From NCBI GenBank assembly GCA_005883215.1, contig VAYS01000017.1, forward strand, positions 122,721-186,720: DNA of 64,000 bases, in the 5' to 3' direction. Both the position numbers and the translations under genes were made by a program. The DNA comes from Actinomycetota bacterium (GTDB taxonomy: Bacteria; Actinomycetota; Thermoleophilia; Solirubrobacterales; Solirubrobacteraceae). Shown in pieces: positions 50,997 through 59,618 of the stretch. Below the pieces are notes generated by a model. It was not told the DNA's origin and searched no databases. It saw only the letters and a list, made by a program, of their open reading frames with translations. Each line of letters begins with the position of its first letter. The first letter of the stretch is position 1.

Positions 50997-52952
50997 GTGG
51001 TCGCCGTCTACGTGGCGGCCGCCCATCTCATCCACGGCCAGGGGGTAAGCCGCGCCTACGCCGGCTCGGCGGTGGGCGCGGCCGAGCGCGTGATCGCCGC
51101 CAGCGTGGGGCTGTTCGGGATCTGCGGCCTGGGCCTGGTGCGCCTGGCCCTGCCCGAGCGCCTGCGTCGCCACGAGGCGCTGTGGGTCCTGCCCGTGGGG
51201 GCGTGCACGTCGGGTCTGGCCCTCACCGCGCTCGGCTTCGCCGCCGTGCCGTTCACCGCCTCGCTGATCGCGGTAATCGCCGCCGCAGCGGCGGTGGCGG
51301 TGGTGGCGTTTCGCCGCCGCCCGCCGAGCGGCGCGACCTTCGGGCGGCGGCTGGAGGAGGGGCGCCTGGCCGCCTGGCCGCTGTACCTCGGCCTGCTGAT
51401 CGTGGTCCTGGCGATCGTGCCGATGCTGCGCGGTCCGGTGCCGATCCTGCACTTGCACAACGGCTTTCCCACCGTCGAGGGCACCGGCTCGGACGCCCAC
51501 CTGGCCGTCGGCTCGGCCCAATTCCTGCAGCACTACTACCCCACCTCGGTGCATCCCGAGGCGCCGATCAACCTCGTCCCCACCGTGTGGCGGTCGAAGT
51601 TCCCGATCTATTACGCGTTCGCCGGGGTGGCCTCGCTGTCGGGGCTTGCGCCCTATCAGGTCATCTCGACGCTGGCGGCGGTGATGCTCGCCCTCGCCTG
51701 CATCGGCTTCTATCTGCTGGCCCGCGACGTTCTCGGGGCCGGCGTGGGGGTGGGCCTGGCGGCGATGGCGATCGTCGCCCTGGACCGCATGGTCCTGCAC
51801 ACGATCGTGCACCCCTACTTCAACCAGACGTGGGGGTTCGCCACCGTCCCCTTCGTGATCGTGCTGGGCTGGTGGTCGGTGCGCACCGCGGGCCAGCGAA
51901 GCCGGGGCGGGCTGGTGCTCACCGCCCTGTTCCTGCTCGTGTGCACACTGGCCTACCCCCTGGCCGGGCCGATCCCGGCGCTGGCCATCGCCCTGTTCTG
52001 GCTCGGGGACCGCCGCGACCGCCGCCGTCGCGGCGAGCCGGTGCGTCCGCTGCGTCCGCGAGCGCTTACCGCCAGGGTCTACCGTGGCCGGCGCTCGCTG
52101 CTGTGGATGGTCCCGCTGGGGGTGGCGCTGCTCATCCCCCTCGCCGCGGCGGCGGCCAAGGTGAGCAACGCGATCCAGCTGCTCGTCGGCGGGGGGTCGC
52201 TGCGCAGCTGGGGGGGCGATCTCGGTGCGTTCCTTCCCACCCACCAGTTCTTTGCCATCTCCAGCGCCGAGGCGCTCTACGTCTACGGGCCGCTGCTGGC
52301 CCTGGGGATCTACCTGGCCTTGCGCCGGCGCCCGCGCGAGCTGGCCTGGGGGCTGGTGGCAGTGATGGCGTTCGGGCTGCTCTTCGCCCTGTACATGCGC
52401 CATCGCGCCTACGGCTACTACTTCCACTTCAAGGTGCTCGCGTTCGTGGCGCCGCTGATCCTGGTGGTGGCGGTGGTGGGCCTGGGCCAGATGGGACGGC
52501 CGTGGCGGTTGCGCGCCTTGGGCGTCGTGCTGGTGCTCGCGCTGCTGGCAAACGCCCAGTCGGGAGCGGTGGGCGAGCTGGGGATAACCCTCACCCAGCT
52601 GCCCCGGACCGTGCTCGCCGTCCAGACGCTAGACCGCGAGCTCCCGCCGGGCAGCTCGATCCGGCTGGACATGAATCCCAACCTGCAGCTGTGGACCGCC
52701 TACTTCCTGGCCGCCCATCCGCTGTGCTCGCAGCGACCGCTGCTCGAGACCGCCTATCCCCACGTGCCCCTGGGGCGCCGCGCCCGGTACATCCTGGTCC
52801 ACGACGACCTGCTGCGGCCCTTTGACGCCCAGGGTCGGCCGCTGCGCCAGGTCGGGGAGTTTCGTCTCTACCGGGCCAAGCCCCACCTGCCCGGGCCCGA
52901 CACCTGCTCGCCGCGGCTGGTCCAGAACGCCATCCGCGAGGGCTCAGACTAG
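50997..52952 (+). CDS. Large polytopic membrane protein, possible GT-C-like glycosyltransferase
   Basis: About 651 residues with roughly 12 membrane helices, e.g. LGLLIVVLAIVPMLRG, FVIVLGWWSV and VAPLILVVAVVGLGQMG. After the third or fourth helix there is a polar segment with TVEGTGSDAHLAVGSAQFLQ and NLVPTVWRSKFPIYYAFAGV, reminiscent of the acidic first loop of GT-C enzymes. A soluble C-terminal part follows. It may use a polyprenyl-phosphate sugar outside the membrane. The start is uncertain: GTG 50997 is used, but a CTG at 50958 (CTGA overlap) would give a better first helix. Confidence 0.6.
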   Translation: MVAVYVAAAHLIHGQGVSRAYAGSAVGAAERVIAASVGLFGICGLGLVRLALPERLRRHEALWVLPVGACTSGLALTALGFAAVPFTASLIAVIAAAAAVAVVAFRRRPPSGATFGRRLEEGRLAAWPLYLGLLIVVLAIVPMLRGPVPILHLHNGFPTVEGTGSDAHLAVGSAQFLQHYYPTSVHPEAPINLVPTVWRSKFPIYYAFAGVASLSGLAPYQVISTLAAVMLALACIGFYLLARDVLGAGVGVGLAAMAIVALDRMVLHTIVHPYFNQTWGFATVPFVIVLGWWSVRTAGQRSRGGLVLTALFLLVCTLAYPLAGPIPALAIALFWLGDRRDRRRRGEPVRPLRPRALTARVYRGRRSLLWMVPLGVALLIPLAAAAAKVSNAIQLLVGGGSLRSWGGDLGAFLPTHQFFAISSAEALYVYGPLLALGIYLALRRRPRELAWGLVAVMAFGLLFALYMRHRAYGYYFHFKVLAFVAPLILVVAVVGLGQMGRPWRLRALGVVLVLALLANAQSGAVGELGITLTQLPRTVLAVQTLDRELPPGSSIRLDMNPNLQLWTAYFLAAHPLCSQRPLLETAYPHVPLGRRARYILVHDDLLRPFDAQGRPLRQVGEFRLYRAKPHLPGPDTCSPRLVQNAIREGSD

Positions 52953-53453
52953 GCGGCGCTGCCACCAGCCGACGTCGCGCCAGTCCCCGAGCTTGTGGCC
53001 GACCTCGTCGAGCACCCCGACCGCGCTGAAGCCCAGCCGCTCGTGCAGGACGACCGACCCCGGGTTGGGCAGGGCGATGGCCGCCAGCGCGACGTGAAAC
53101 GGGCCCGCCGCCTCGGCCAGCAGCGCCTCGTAGAGCGGCCGGCCGATCCCCTGCCCCACGGCGGACTGCGCCAGGTAGATCGTCGTCTCCACCGTCGAGC
53201 GGTAGGCCGGCTTGGGGTTGAACGTCGAGCACGTGGCGTAGCCGACCACCCCGTCCTCGCCTTCGGCTACCAGCCAGGGATGGCCTGAGGAGCGCGCGGC
53301 GCGGTGCCGGTCGGTCCAGGCGTCCAGCGAGGGCGGATCCAGCTCGAAGGTGACGTAGGTGTGCTCGACGTAGTGGGCGTAGATCGAGGCGATCGCGGGC
53401 AGGTCCCCCTCGCTGACCGCCCGGATCCGCCGGGCAGCATCGGCCGCCGTCAT
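52944..53453 (-). CDS. GNAT acetyltransferase, phosphinothricin/methionine-sulfoximine type
   Basis: A 169-residue GNAT enzyme: RIRAVSEGDLPAIASIYAHY, TYVTFELDPPSLDAWTDRHR, HPWLVAEGEDGVVGYATCST, STVETTIYLAQSAVGQGIGR (acetyl-CoA loop) and SVVLHERLGFSAVGVLDEVG. This matches the PAT/MddA group that acetylates phosphinothricin-like or amino-acid amines. A role on an amino sugar is possible from context but unproven. Its 3' end overlaps the convergent membrane protein gene by 9 bp. Confidence 0.85.
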   Translation of the reverse strand: MTAADAARRIRAVSEGDLPAIASIYAHYVEHTYVTFELDPPSLDAWTDRHRAARSSGHPWLVAEGEDGVVGYATCSTFNPKPAYRSTVETTIYLAQSAVGQGIGRPLYEALLAEAAGPFHVALAAIALPNPGSVVLHERLGFSAVGVLDEVGHKLGDWRDVGWWQRRLV

Positions 53454-53476
53454 GACCAGAGCGTACGTGCCCGGGT

Positions 53477-54541
53477 TCAGGCGCCGGCGCTCGCCACCGA
53501 CACCAGCGCCTGGCGCAGCGCCCCGGCGGTGTGCTCGGCCGAGAAGTGCCGGAGGCGCTGGCGGCCGCGCTGGCGCAGCTCGGCGCGCAGCTCGGCGTCG
53601 GTGACCGCGAGGTGGATGAGCTCGGCGACGACGCCCAGGTCGTCGTCCTCCACCAGGAGCGCGGCGTCGCCCGCCACCTCGGGCACGCCACCCACCGGTC
53701 GGGCGATCACCGGCACGCCGAAGTGGTAGGCCTCGAGCACCGGCAGGCAGAAGCCTTCGTGCTCGGACAGGCACAGGAAGACATGCGCCCCGCGGTAGCG
53801 CTCGGTCAGCCGCTCGGGTGACAGCGAGCTCTCGATGCTGACCACCCCCTCCCCGCACAGATCCAGGGCGAGCTGGCCGAGGGCGGTCAGGTAGGGCCGG
53901 TTGAGCGGCTCGCCCACCAGCACCAGCCGGGCGTCGGGCGCGCGGTGGCGGCGGTAGAGCTCGAATGCCCGGATGACTTCGTCCTGGCGCTTGTGGGGCG
54001 TCAGGCGCCCCACGAACAGGACCGTGGGCGGCCCGCTGGGCTCGGCACCGGGCTTCCCCCAGGCGCTCTCGTCGAACAGCAGCGGGATCACCGTCGTCTG
54101 CGGCGCCCCCGCGTTTCGCAGCTCCTCGGCGTTGTAGGCCGACACCCCGGCGGCCAGCTGGACGCCCTTGACGAAGCTCGACAGATGGCGGCGACCGAGG
54201 GCGCAGCGGACCGCCGTGCGGGGGTCGTAGTCCCAGAACCAGCGCGCCGGCGTGACGTTGTGCGAGAGCAGCAGCTTGGGGTTGGGCAGACCGAGCACGG
54301 CCCGCAGCTTGGGCGCGTAGGCCGAGTAGTGCAGCAGGAGGACGTCCTCGGGACCGGGGGACAGGTGGCGCAGCTGGCGCACCCCTCCGTTGAGCCGCGG
54401 GTCGATGTGCTCGGCGTAGTCGTGCCCGCCCCAGCCCCACCGCGAGAACAGGTTGCGAAACCCGCGCGCCTGGGCGGTGACCGCGTCGACCGGACCGGCG
54501 CCGCTCAGCACTTGGTGGACGACCAGGCGCGGCTCGCTCAC
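53477..54541 (-). CDS. GT4-like glycosyltransferase
   Basis: A 354-residue GT-B enzyme: LVVHQVLSGAGPVDAVTAQA, DVLLLHYSAYAPKLRAVLGL, KLLLSHNVTPARWFWDYDPR, VLFVGRLTPHKRQDEVIRAF, LVLVGEPLNRPYLTALGQLA and SEHEGFCLPVLEAYHFGVPV. The DAV..QA opening and HNVTP motif are typical of a group found next to ABC glycan exporters. GTG start overlaps the stop of the coiled-coil protein gene (GTGA), placing it in the exporter operon. Confidence 0.85.
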   Translation of the reverse strand: MSEPRLVVHQVLSGAGPVDAVTAQARGFRNLFSRWGWGGHDYAEHIDPRLNGGVRQLRHLSPGPEDVLLLHYSAYAPKLRAVLGLPNPKLLLSHNVTPARWFWDYDPRTAVRCALGRRHLSSFVKGVQLAAGVSAYNAEELRNAGAPQTTVIPLLFDESAWGKPGAEPSGPPTVLFVGRLTPHKRQDEVIRAFELYRRHRAPDARLVLVGEPLNRPYLTALGQLALDLCGEGVVSIESSLSPERLTERYRGAHVFLCLSEHEGFCLPVLEAYHFGVPVIARPVGGVPEVAGDAALLVEDDDLGVVAELIHLAVTDAELRAELRQRGRQRLRHFSAEHTAGALRQALVSVASAGA

Positions 54542-55305
54542 CGGCTGTCCCTGGACTCCGGGTCGGGGGGTGGGCTGCCCGCGGCCGCGCCGGGCTCCGG
54601 CGGGGGCGAGACGATCTGGCCGGCGGGCTCGCCCTCGGTCAGGGGAGTCGGCCCGTTAGGGCCTCCGATCGCTCCCTCCGGCCCCGGCGCCCCGTCGGGC
54701 CGCGGGGCGATCGGGGAGGGCATCCCCGCCTCCAGCGGACCGCCCCCCGCCATCCCGGGCGGCAGCGGAAGCGGCGCCGGATATCCCGGGGGCAGCGGTC
54801 CCCGCGGAGCGGCCCTCGACTCCGGCGATCCGGGCACCGGGGGCAACCATTCGTGACGCGCCCGCGCCGGCCCGGCGATCCACTCCTGGACCAGGTAGCG
54901 GTCGTCGATCTCGCCGCGGCGGGGCATCACCGCCGGCTGCTCGCCGGCCGGCGTCTCGGCCCGCAGCCAGTCCTCGACCAGCGCCAGGCGGTCTTCGAGC
55001 TCGACCATCCGGGCCAGCAGGTGGACGTTGAACCGGGTCTGCTGGGACTCGAGCTGGCCGTGGTACTGGCGCAGGAGGTGCAGCAGCCAGCGCTTGACCG
55101 CGCTGATGGGCGCCCCCCAGCGGCGCGTGGAGATGATCAGGCCGGGGTCGGGCTCGATCAGCGACCACTCCATGAGCTGGTCGGAGCTCACCCGTTCGAC
55201 GGTGGGGTTGACCTTCAGCGTGCGCAGGTTGGTGTGGTAGTCGCCCTCATCGCGGCGGGCGGCCACCGCGCGGCGGGCGGCCTCGATCGCCTGCTCGGGC
55301 CTCAT
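54538..55305 (-). CDS. Hypothetical protein with helical domain and proline-rich tail
   Basis: A 255-residue protein without signal peptide. Residues 1-130 are mainly helical, with LIISTRRWGAPISAVKRWLL, HLLRQYHGQLESQQTRFNVH and LLARMVELEDRLALVEDWLR, probably a coiled coil. Residues 150-255 are Pro/Gly/Ala-rich and disordered. The RxxxxxR, QQTRFN and LVEDWLR pattern occurs in linker domains of some glycan-export loci, but I do not know a function. Its position, overlapping the ABC ATPase stop and the GT start by 4 bp each, suggests a scaffold or chain-length partner. Confidence 0.6.
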   Translation of the reverse strand: MRPEQAIEAARRAVAARRDEGDYHTNLRTLKVNPTVERVSSDQLMEWSLIEPDPGLIISTRRWGAPISAVKRWLLHLLRQYHGQLESQQTRFNVHLLARMVELEDRLALVEDWLRAETPAGEQPAVMPRRGEIDDRYLVQEWIAGPARARHEWLPPVPGSPESRAAPRGPLPPGYPAPLPLPPGMAGGGPLEAGMPSPIAPRPDGAPGPEGAIGGPNGPTPLTEGEPAGQIVSPPPEPGAAAGSPPPDPESRDSR

Positions 55306-56117
55306 GGCGCCACGGGCTCGGGCTCGGGGGTCCCCATCAGGCGGTGATAGAAGGACAGCGCCTCGGCGCTGGGCCCGTCGTGCGCCACGCGCCCGGCCTC
55401 CAGCACGACGACGCGCTGGCAGGTGCGGCTGACCAGCGACGGGTCGTGGGAGACCAACACCAGCGTCGTGCCTGCCTCGATGCGACGCTCGATGTGGGCC
55501 AGGCACTTGCGCTGAAAGGCCTCGTCGCCCACGGCCAGGACCTCGTCGATGAGCAGGATGTCGGCATCCAGGTGCGCGGCGATGGCGAAGCCCAGGCGCA
55601 CGAACATCCCCGAGGAGTAGGTCTTTACCGGAGCCTCGATGAACTCCCCCAGCTCGGAGAAGTCGACGATCGCCGGTAGGCGGGCGTCGATCTGCTCGCG
55701 GTTGAGCCCGTGCAGCGCTCCGTTTAGGTAGATGTTCTCGCGCCCGGAGAAGTCGCGCCCGAAGCCGGCGCCCACCTCCAGCAGCGATACCACCTGGCCG
55801 CCGCAGGCGACGGCCCCCGAGTCGAGGGGGATGATCCCCGCCAGCACGCGCAGGGTGGAGGACTTGCCCGCCCCGTTGCGCCCCACGATTCCCAGCGTGT
55901 CGCCGGGGGCGACCCGCAAGGTGACGTCGTCCAGCGCCGGCACGGGCGCCGGGCCGGCGTGGGAGGCCTGGCGGCGGAAGATGACCTCCTTGAGCGTGCG
56001 CCCCGGATCGGCCCGCACGCTGAAGGAGCGCGAGGCGTGCTCGAGCACGATCTCGCCGCGCCGGACCTGGTGCGGGACCTGAGCACCGTCGAGCGTGGCC
56101 GGGCCGCCCCCCGTCAC
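55302..56117 (-). CDS. wzt: ABC polysaccharide exporter ATPase (Wzt/TagH family)
   Basis: A 271-residue ATPase: PVPALDDVTLRVAPGDTLGI, Walker A GRNGAGKSS, Q-loop QVVSLLEVGAGFGRDFSGRE, signature-type YSSGMFVRLGFAIAAH, Walker B ADILLIDEVLAVGD and switch His in LVSHDPSLV. The GRENIYLNGALHGL and LAVGDEAFQRKC segments are Wzt/TagH-specific. It lacks the extra C-terminal carbohydrate-binding domain of Escherichia Wzt O8/O9a, so export should not depend on a terminal-sugar cap. GTG start overlaps the permease stop (GTGA). Confidence 0.9.
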   Translation of the reverse strand: MTGGGPATLDGAQVPHQVRRGEIVLEHASRSFSVRADPGRTLKEVIFRRQASHAGPAPVPALDDVTLRVAPGDTLGIVGRNGAGKSSTLRVLAGIIPLDSGAVACGGQVVSLLEVGAGFGRDFSGRENIYLNGALHGLNREQIDARLPAIVDFSELGEFIEAPVKTYSSGMFVRLGFAIAAHLDADILLIDEVLAVGDEAFQRKCLAHIERRIEAGTTLVLVSHDPSLVSRTCQRVVVLEAGRVAHDGPSAEALSFYHRLMGTPEPEPVAP

Positions 56118-56914
56118 ACGACCACCGCCAGCTCGGCCTGCATGCGCCGAAACAGCGCCTGCCCGATCGCCAGCGCCAGCACGGCGATGGCGATCATGTA
56201 GCCCACGTCCTCGAGCGCGGGGGCGCGCCCGTCGAAGACCACCGCGCGGATGGCGGTGATGAACGGCGCGACCGGGTTGGCCCAGTGCAGGACATCGCGG
56301 GCCCAGGGGTGGCTGGCGGCGCCCGGGAAGTTGTCGATCGGAAAGAAGATCGGCGAGAGGAAGAACCACGGCAACAGCACCGCGCCCAGGATCGGCTCGA
56401 CGTCGCGGAAGTAGGCGTGCAGGACCGACACCAGCAGGCCCAGCCCGAGCGCGAAGCAGAAGAGCAGCGCCACCAGCAACGGGAGCACGAGCAGCACGAC
56501 CGACAGCGAGCCGTGAATTGGGACCACCACCGCAGCCACCAGTACGAGCATCACCGCGAACGTCACCAGCTGCACCGTGACCGTCGCCGCCGGGATCGTC
56601 TCGCGCGGAAAGACCACCTTGCGCACCAGCGCCCCCTGGTCGAGCAGCGAGGTCGCCGCCCCCATCAGCGACTGTTGAAAGAACATCCACACCACGATCC
56701 CCACCAGCACGAACAGCGCGTAGTCGTGGACGTGAAACGGACTGCGCAGCACGACGGTGAACATGATCGTGTAAGCGCCCATCAGCACCAGCGGGTTGGC
56801 CAGGTACCACAGCACGCCGAGCAGCGACCCCTTGTACTTGGCGCGCAGCTCGCGGCGCACCATCTGCTCGAACAGGTAGCGGTACCGCAGCAGCTCGGCG
56901 ACGGACTGGCTCAC
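56114..56914 (-). CDS. wzm: ABC polysaccharide exporter permease (Wzm/ABC-2 type)
   Basis: A 266-residue protein with six hydrophobic helices of the ABC-2 permease type: the cytoplasmic start QMVRRELRAKYKGSLLGVLW, YLANPLVLMGAYTIMFTVVL, YALFVLVGIVVWMFFQQSLM, VLVAAVVVPIHGSLSVVLLV and VLLPWFFLSPIFFPIDNFPG. With the Wzt-like ATPase it forms the exporter that moves lipid-linked glycan across the membrane. GTG start with a GATAAT box 7 nt upstream; first gene of the leftward operon 56914-53477. Confidence 0.9.
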   Translation of the reverse strand: MSQSVAELLRYRYLFEQMVRRELRAKYKGSLLGVLWYLANPLVLMGAYTIMFTVVLRSPFHVHDYALFVLVGIVVWMFFQQSLMGAATSLLDQGALVRKVVFPRETIPAATVTVQLVTFAVMLVLVAAVVVPIHGSLSVVLLVLPLLVALLFCFALGLGLLVSVLHAYFRDVEPILGAVLLPWFFLSPIFFPIDNFPGAASHPWARDVLHWANPVAPFITAIRAVVFDGRAPALEDVGYMIAIAVLALAIGQALFRRMQAELAVVV

Positions 56915-56921
56915 GTCGAGG

Positions 56922-56927
56922 ATTATC
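56922..56927 (-). promoter_or_regulatory. -10 box GATAAT for the exporter operon
   Basis: GATAAT on the minus strand, one base off TATAAT, ends 7 nt before GTG 56914. It is the best consensus match among the leaderless promoters here and would drive wzm-wzt and the genes after it. Confidence 0.45.
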
Positions 56928-56966
56928 GCGGGGTCCGGCGCGCGGCCACCCGGCCGCCAGGAGTTC

Positions 56967-58529
56967 CTAGAACGCTCCCCGCCGCGAGAGCACGGCGGGC
57001 ACGGTCTTGAACAGGATCGTCAGGTCCAGGAACACCGACCACCGCTCCAGATAGAGAAAGTCCAGGCGCACGAGGTCGTCGAAGTCCAGCTCGGCGCGGC
57101 CGGAGACCTGCCATAGGCCGGTGATCCCGGGCATGACCAGGTAGCGCTTCATGTGCCAGTCCTGGAGGTGCTCGTAGTCGCGCTGGGGCAGGGGCCGCGG
57201 GCCGACCAGCGACATCTCGCCGCGGAGCACGTTGATCAGCTGGGGCAGCTCGTCGAGCGAGAAGCGGCGCAGCAGGCGGCCGACCGGCGTTGTGCGCGGG
57301 TCGTGGCGGATCTTGAACAGCGCCCCCGAGGCCTCGTTGGCCTGCTCGAGCTCGCCTTGGCGCTGGTCGGCATCGTTGTACATGGTGCGGAACTTCAGGC
57401 ACTCGAACGGCAGCCCGCCCATGCCCGGCCGCCGCGAGCGGTAGATCACCGGGCCGCGCGAGGTCAGGCGCACCGCGAGCACGATCGCCAGCAGCAGGGG
57501 GCTCAGCCACAGCATCAAGAGGCCGGCGACGACCACGTCGAACGTGCGCTTGACCGCGTAGTCGATGCCCTCGAACACCGGCGGCTTTAGCTGAAACAAC
57601 GGCACCGAGTGGCCGGGCACGAACTCGGCGCGGTGCATGAGGATCTCCATGGTCGATGGCGCCACGTGGACGCGGATGCCCCGCCGGTGACACTGGTCCA
57701 CGAGCTCGATCGCGCGCTCCTGAGGGAAGTCGGGATCGGCGATGATCACCTCGTCGATGCGGTGGTTGGTGACCACCTCGGGCAGGTCGTCGATCGTGCC
57801 CAGCGCCCGCACCCCGTTGTCGGGCCGAGGACTCATGGAGAGGAACCCCACCACGTTGATCGGCGAGACCGCGTCGCGGCTCAGGGCATGGGCCACAGCC
57901 TCGATGTGCACGCCGCGCCCCACCAGCAGCGCGCTGCGGTGATAACCCGCCGCGTGCAGCGCCATGCCGGTCACCCGCTCATACAGGAAGCGCAGCAGGG
58001 AGACGTAGAACAGGGCGAAGGCCAGCGAGCCGTAGAAGATGTAGTAGCTGGAGAAGTGCTCGCCGTTGGCCACCGCAAACAGCGCCGCCACCACGGTGAC
58101 GCCGAACAGCGACGCGATGATGCGCGTCATCCCCGGCCGCGATCCGCGGTCGGAGTAGAGCCCCGAGCGGGCGAACAGAAGGACGGTGATCAGGTAGGCC
58201 AGGACGACGAAGTCCGACGTCTTGTGCATCACGCTGCGGGTGTGGAAGTCGCCGTGCACCAGCGCCTTGACCGCCAGCGCGGTGTAGATGGCCAGGTAGA
58301 TGCCGGCGAAGTCGAGCGCCAGCAGCGACAGGACGCGGCCCAGCTGGCGGACGGTCTCCCAGCGCAGCAGGAAGGAGAGCACCGGCGGGCGCTTTCGCCG
58401 CACGTCGCTCGGCAGGCCGTCGACCTCGGCCAGCGGCGGGACCTGGGCCGCGGCGGCCACAGGCGCGGTGGGCCGCGGCTGCGTGGGCGGGGCCTGCTGC
58501 TGGCGTAATACGTCCTCGGGACCGGCCAT
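56967..58529 (-). CDS. WcaJ-type undecaprenyl-phosphate sugar phosphotransferase
   Basis: A 520-residue polyprenyl-phosphate hexose-1-phosphate transferase. Order: a Pro/Ala-rich cytoplasmic start (1-50), four helices (about 75-190, e.g. FVVLAYLITVLLFARSGLYS), a Rossmann-like CoA_binding_3 domain (GRGVHIEAVAHAL to IDEVIIADPDFPQE), a helix and the catalytic domain KRTFDVVVAGLLMLWLSPLL, SRRPGMGGLPFECLKFRTMY and RRFSLDELPQLINVLRGEMS, with GPRPLPQRDYEH. It starts glycan chains by loading sugar-1-phosphate on the lipid carrier. Stands between the exporter operon and the UDP-xylose synthase-like gene. Confidence 0.93.
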   Translation of the reverse strand: MAGPEDVLRQQQAPPTQPRPTAPVAAAAQVPPLAEVDGLPSDVRRKRPPVLSFLLRWETVRQLGRVLSLLALDFAGIYLAIYTALAVKALVHGDFHTRSVMHKTSDFVVLAYLITVLLFARSGLYSDRGSRPGMTRIIASLFGVTVVAALFAVANGEHFSSYYIFYGSLAFALFYVSLLRFLYERVTGMALHAAGYHRSALLVGRGVHIEAVAHALSRDAVSPINVVGFLSMSPRPDNGVRALGTIDDLPEVVTNHRIDEVIIADPDFPQERAIELVDQCHRRGIRVHVAPSTMEILMHRAEFVPGHSVPLFQLKPPVFEGIDYAVKRTFDVVVAGLLMLWLSPLLLAIVLAVRLTSRGPVIYRSRRPGMGGLPFECLKFRTMYNDADQRQGELEQANEASGALFKIRHDPRTTPVGRLLRRFSLDELPQLINVLRGEMSLVGPRPLPQRDYEHLQDWHMKRYLVMPGITGLWQVSGRAELDFDDLVRLDFLYLERWSVFLDLTILFKTVPAVLSRRGAF

Positions 58530-58577
58530 CTGGGGCGTTCTAACGGGTCTGTGGGGTCGATGTAGCGGCGATGCCGG

Positions 58578-59528
58578 CTATCCCGCGCCGGCCCCGACGA
58601 GCGCCTCGGTACCCGCCGCCTCGATTGTCCGGCGCAGTCCCTCGCGCAGATCGACCTCCGGCTCCCAGCCCAGGATCTGGCGGGCCAGGGTGATATCGGG
58701 CTGGCGCACGTGGGGATCGTCCACTGGGAGCGCCTCGAAGACGACCTCCGACTGCGAGCCCGTCACCTCGATCACCGCCTGGGCCAGATCGAGCAGCGTG
58801 AACTCGTCGGGGTTGCCGATGTTCACAGGATCGTGGTACCCCGATTCGGCCAAGGCGATCAGCCCGCGGATCAGGTCCGTCACGTAGCAGAAGGAGCGCG
58901 TCTGCGACCCGTCGCCGAACACGGTCAGCGGGCGGTTGCTCAGCGCCTGACGCAGGAAGGTTGGGATCGCCCGCCCATCGTGGGGCCTCATTTTTGAACC
59001 AAAGGTGTTGAACACCCGAGCGATCGACGTGTCGACGCCCTGCTGGCGGTGGTAGGCCATGGTCAGGGCCTCGGCATAGCGCTTGGCCTCGTCGTAGACC
59101 CCGCGCGGACCGATCGGGTTGACGTGGCCCCAGTAGGACTCGGGCTGGGGGTGGACCTGGGGATCGCCGTAGACCTCGCTGGTGGAGGCGAGCAGAAAGC
59201 GCGCCCGGTGGAACTTGGCCAGGCCCAGCGTGTGGTGGGTGCCATAGGAGCCGACCTTCAGCGTGTGCAGCGGCAGGCGCAGGTAGTCGATCGGCGAGGC
59301 GGGCGAGGCCAGGTGGTAGACGAAGTCGATCTGCCCTTCGATGAAGTACGGCTCGGTGATGTCGAGGTTGCGGTGCTCGAACTCGGGCACGCGGATGTGC
59401 TCGATGTTGTGGAGCGTCCCGGTTTCCAGGTTGTCGATGCAGATGACCCGGTGACCGCGCCGGAGCAGCTCGTCACACAGGTGAGACCCGAGAAAGCCGG
59501 CGCCTCCGGTTACCACGGAGGTGGGCAT
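58578..59528 (-). CDS. UDP-glucuronate decarboxylase (UDP-xylose synthase)-like SDR
   Basis: A 316-residue extended [39 protein letters not shown], the UXS hallmark [54 protein letters not shown] (Y-x3-K), [20 protein letters not shown] and [20 protein letters not shown]. It makes UDP-xylose from UDP-glucuronate. ATG 59528 is preferred; ATG 59540 is also in frame. A TATATA box lies 11 nt before 59528. The 90 bp between this gene and selB hold no gene. Confidence 0.9.
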   Translation of the reverse strand: MPTSVVTGGAGFLGSHLCDELLRRGHRVICIDNLETGTLHNIEHIRVPEFEHRNLDITEPYFIEGQIDFVYHLASPASPIDYLRLPLHTLKVGSYGTHHTLGLAKFHRARFLLASTSEVYGDPQVHPQPESYWGHVNPIGPRGVYDEAKRYAEALTMAYHRQQGVDTSIARVFNTFGSKMRPHDGRAIPTFLRQALSNRPLTVFGDGSQTRSFCYVTDLIRGLIALAESGYHDPVNIGNPDEFTLLDLAQAVIEVTGSQSEVVFEALPVDDPHVRQPDITLARQILGWEPEVDLREGLRRTIEAAGTEALVGAGAG

Positions 59529-59618
59529 TGCAAGCAGCATATATAGGGGGCCCAACGGCCCCGGATATTTCGCTTGCGCCCTGCGGGGCCGCGCGCCCAC
59601 GGGCGCCAGCCGGGCAAG

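Noticed and set aside
59529..59618. selC (tRNA-Sec) in the gap beside selB
   Set aside because: No acceptor-stem pairing, TCA anticodon loop or T-loop GTTC motif found in the 90 bases.
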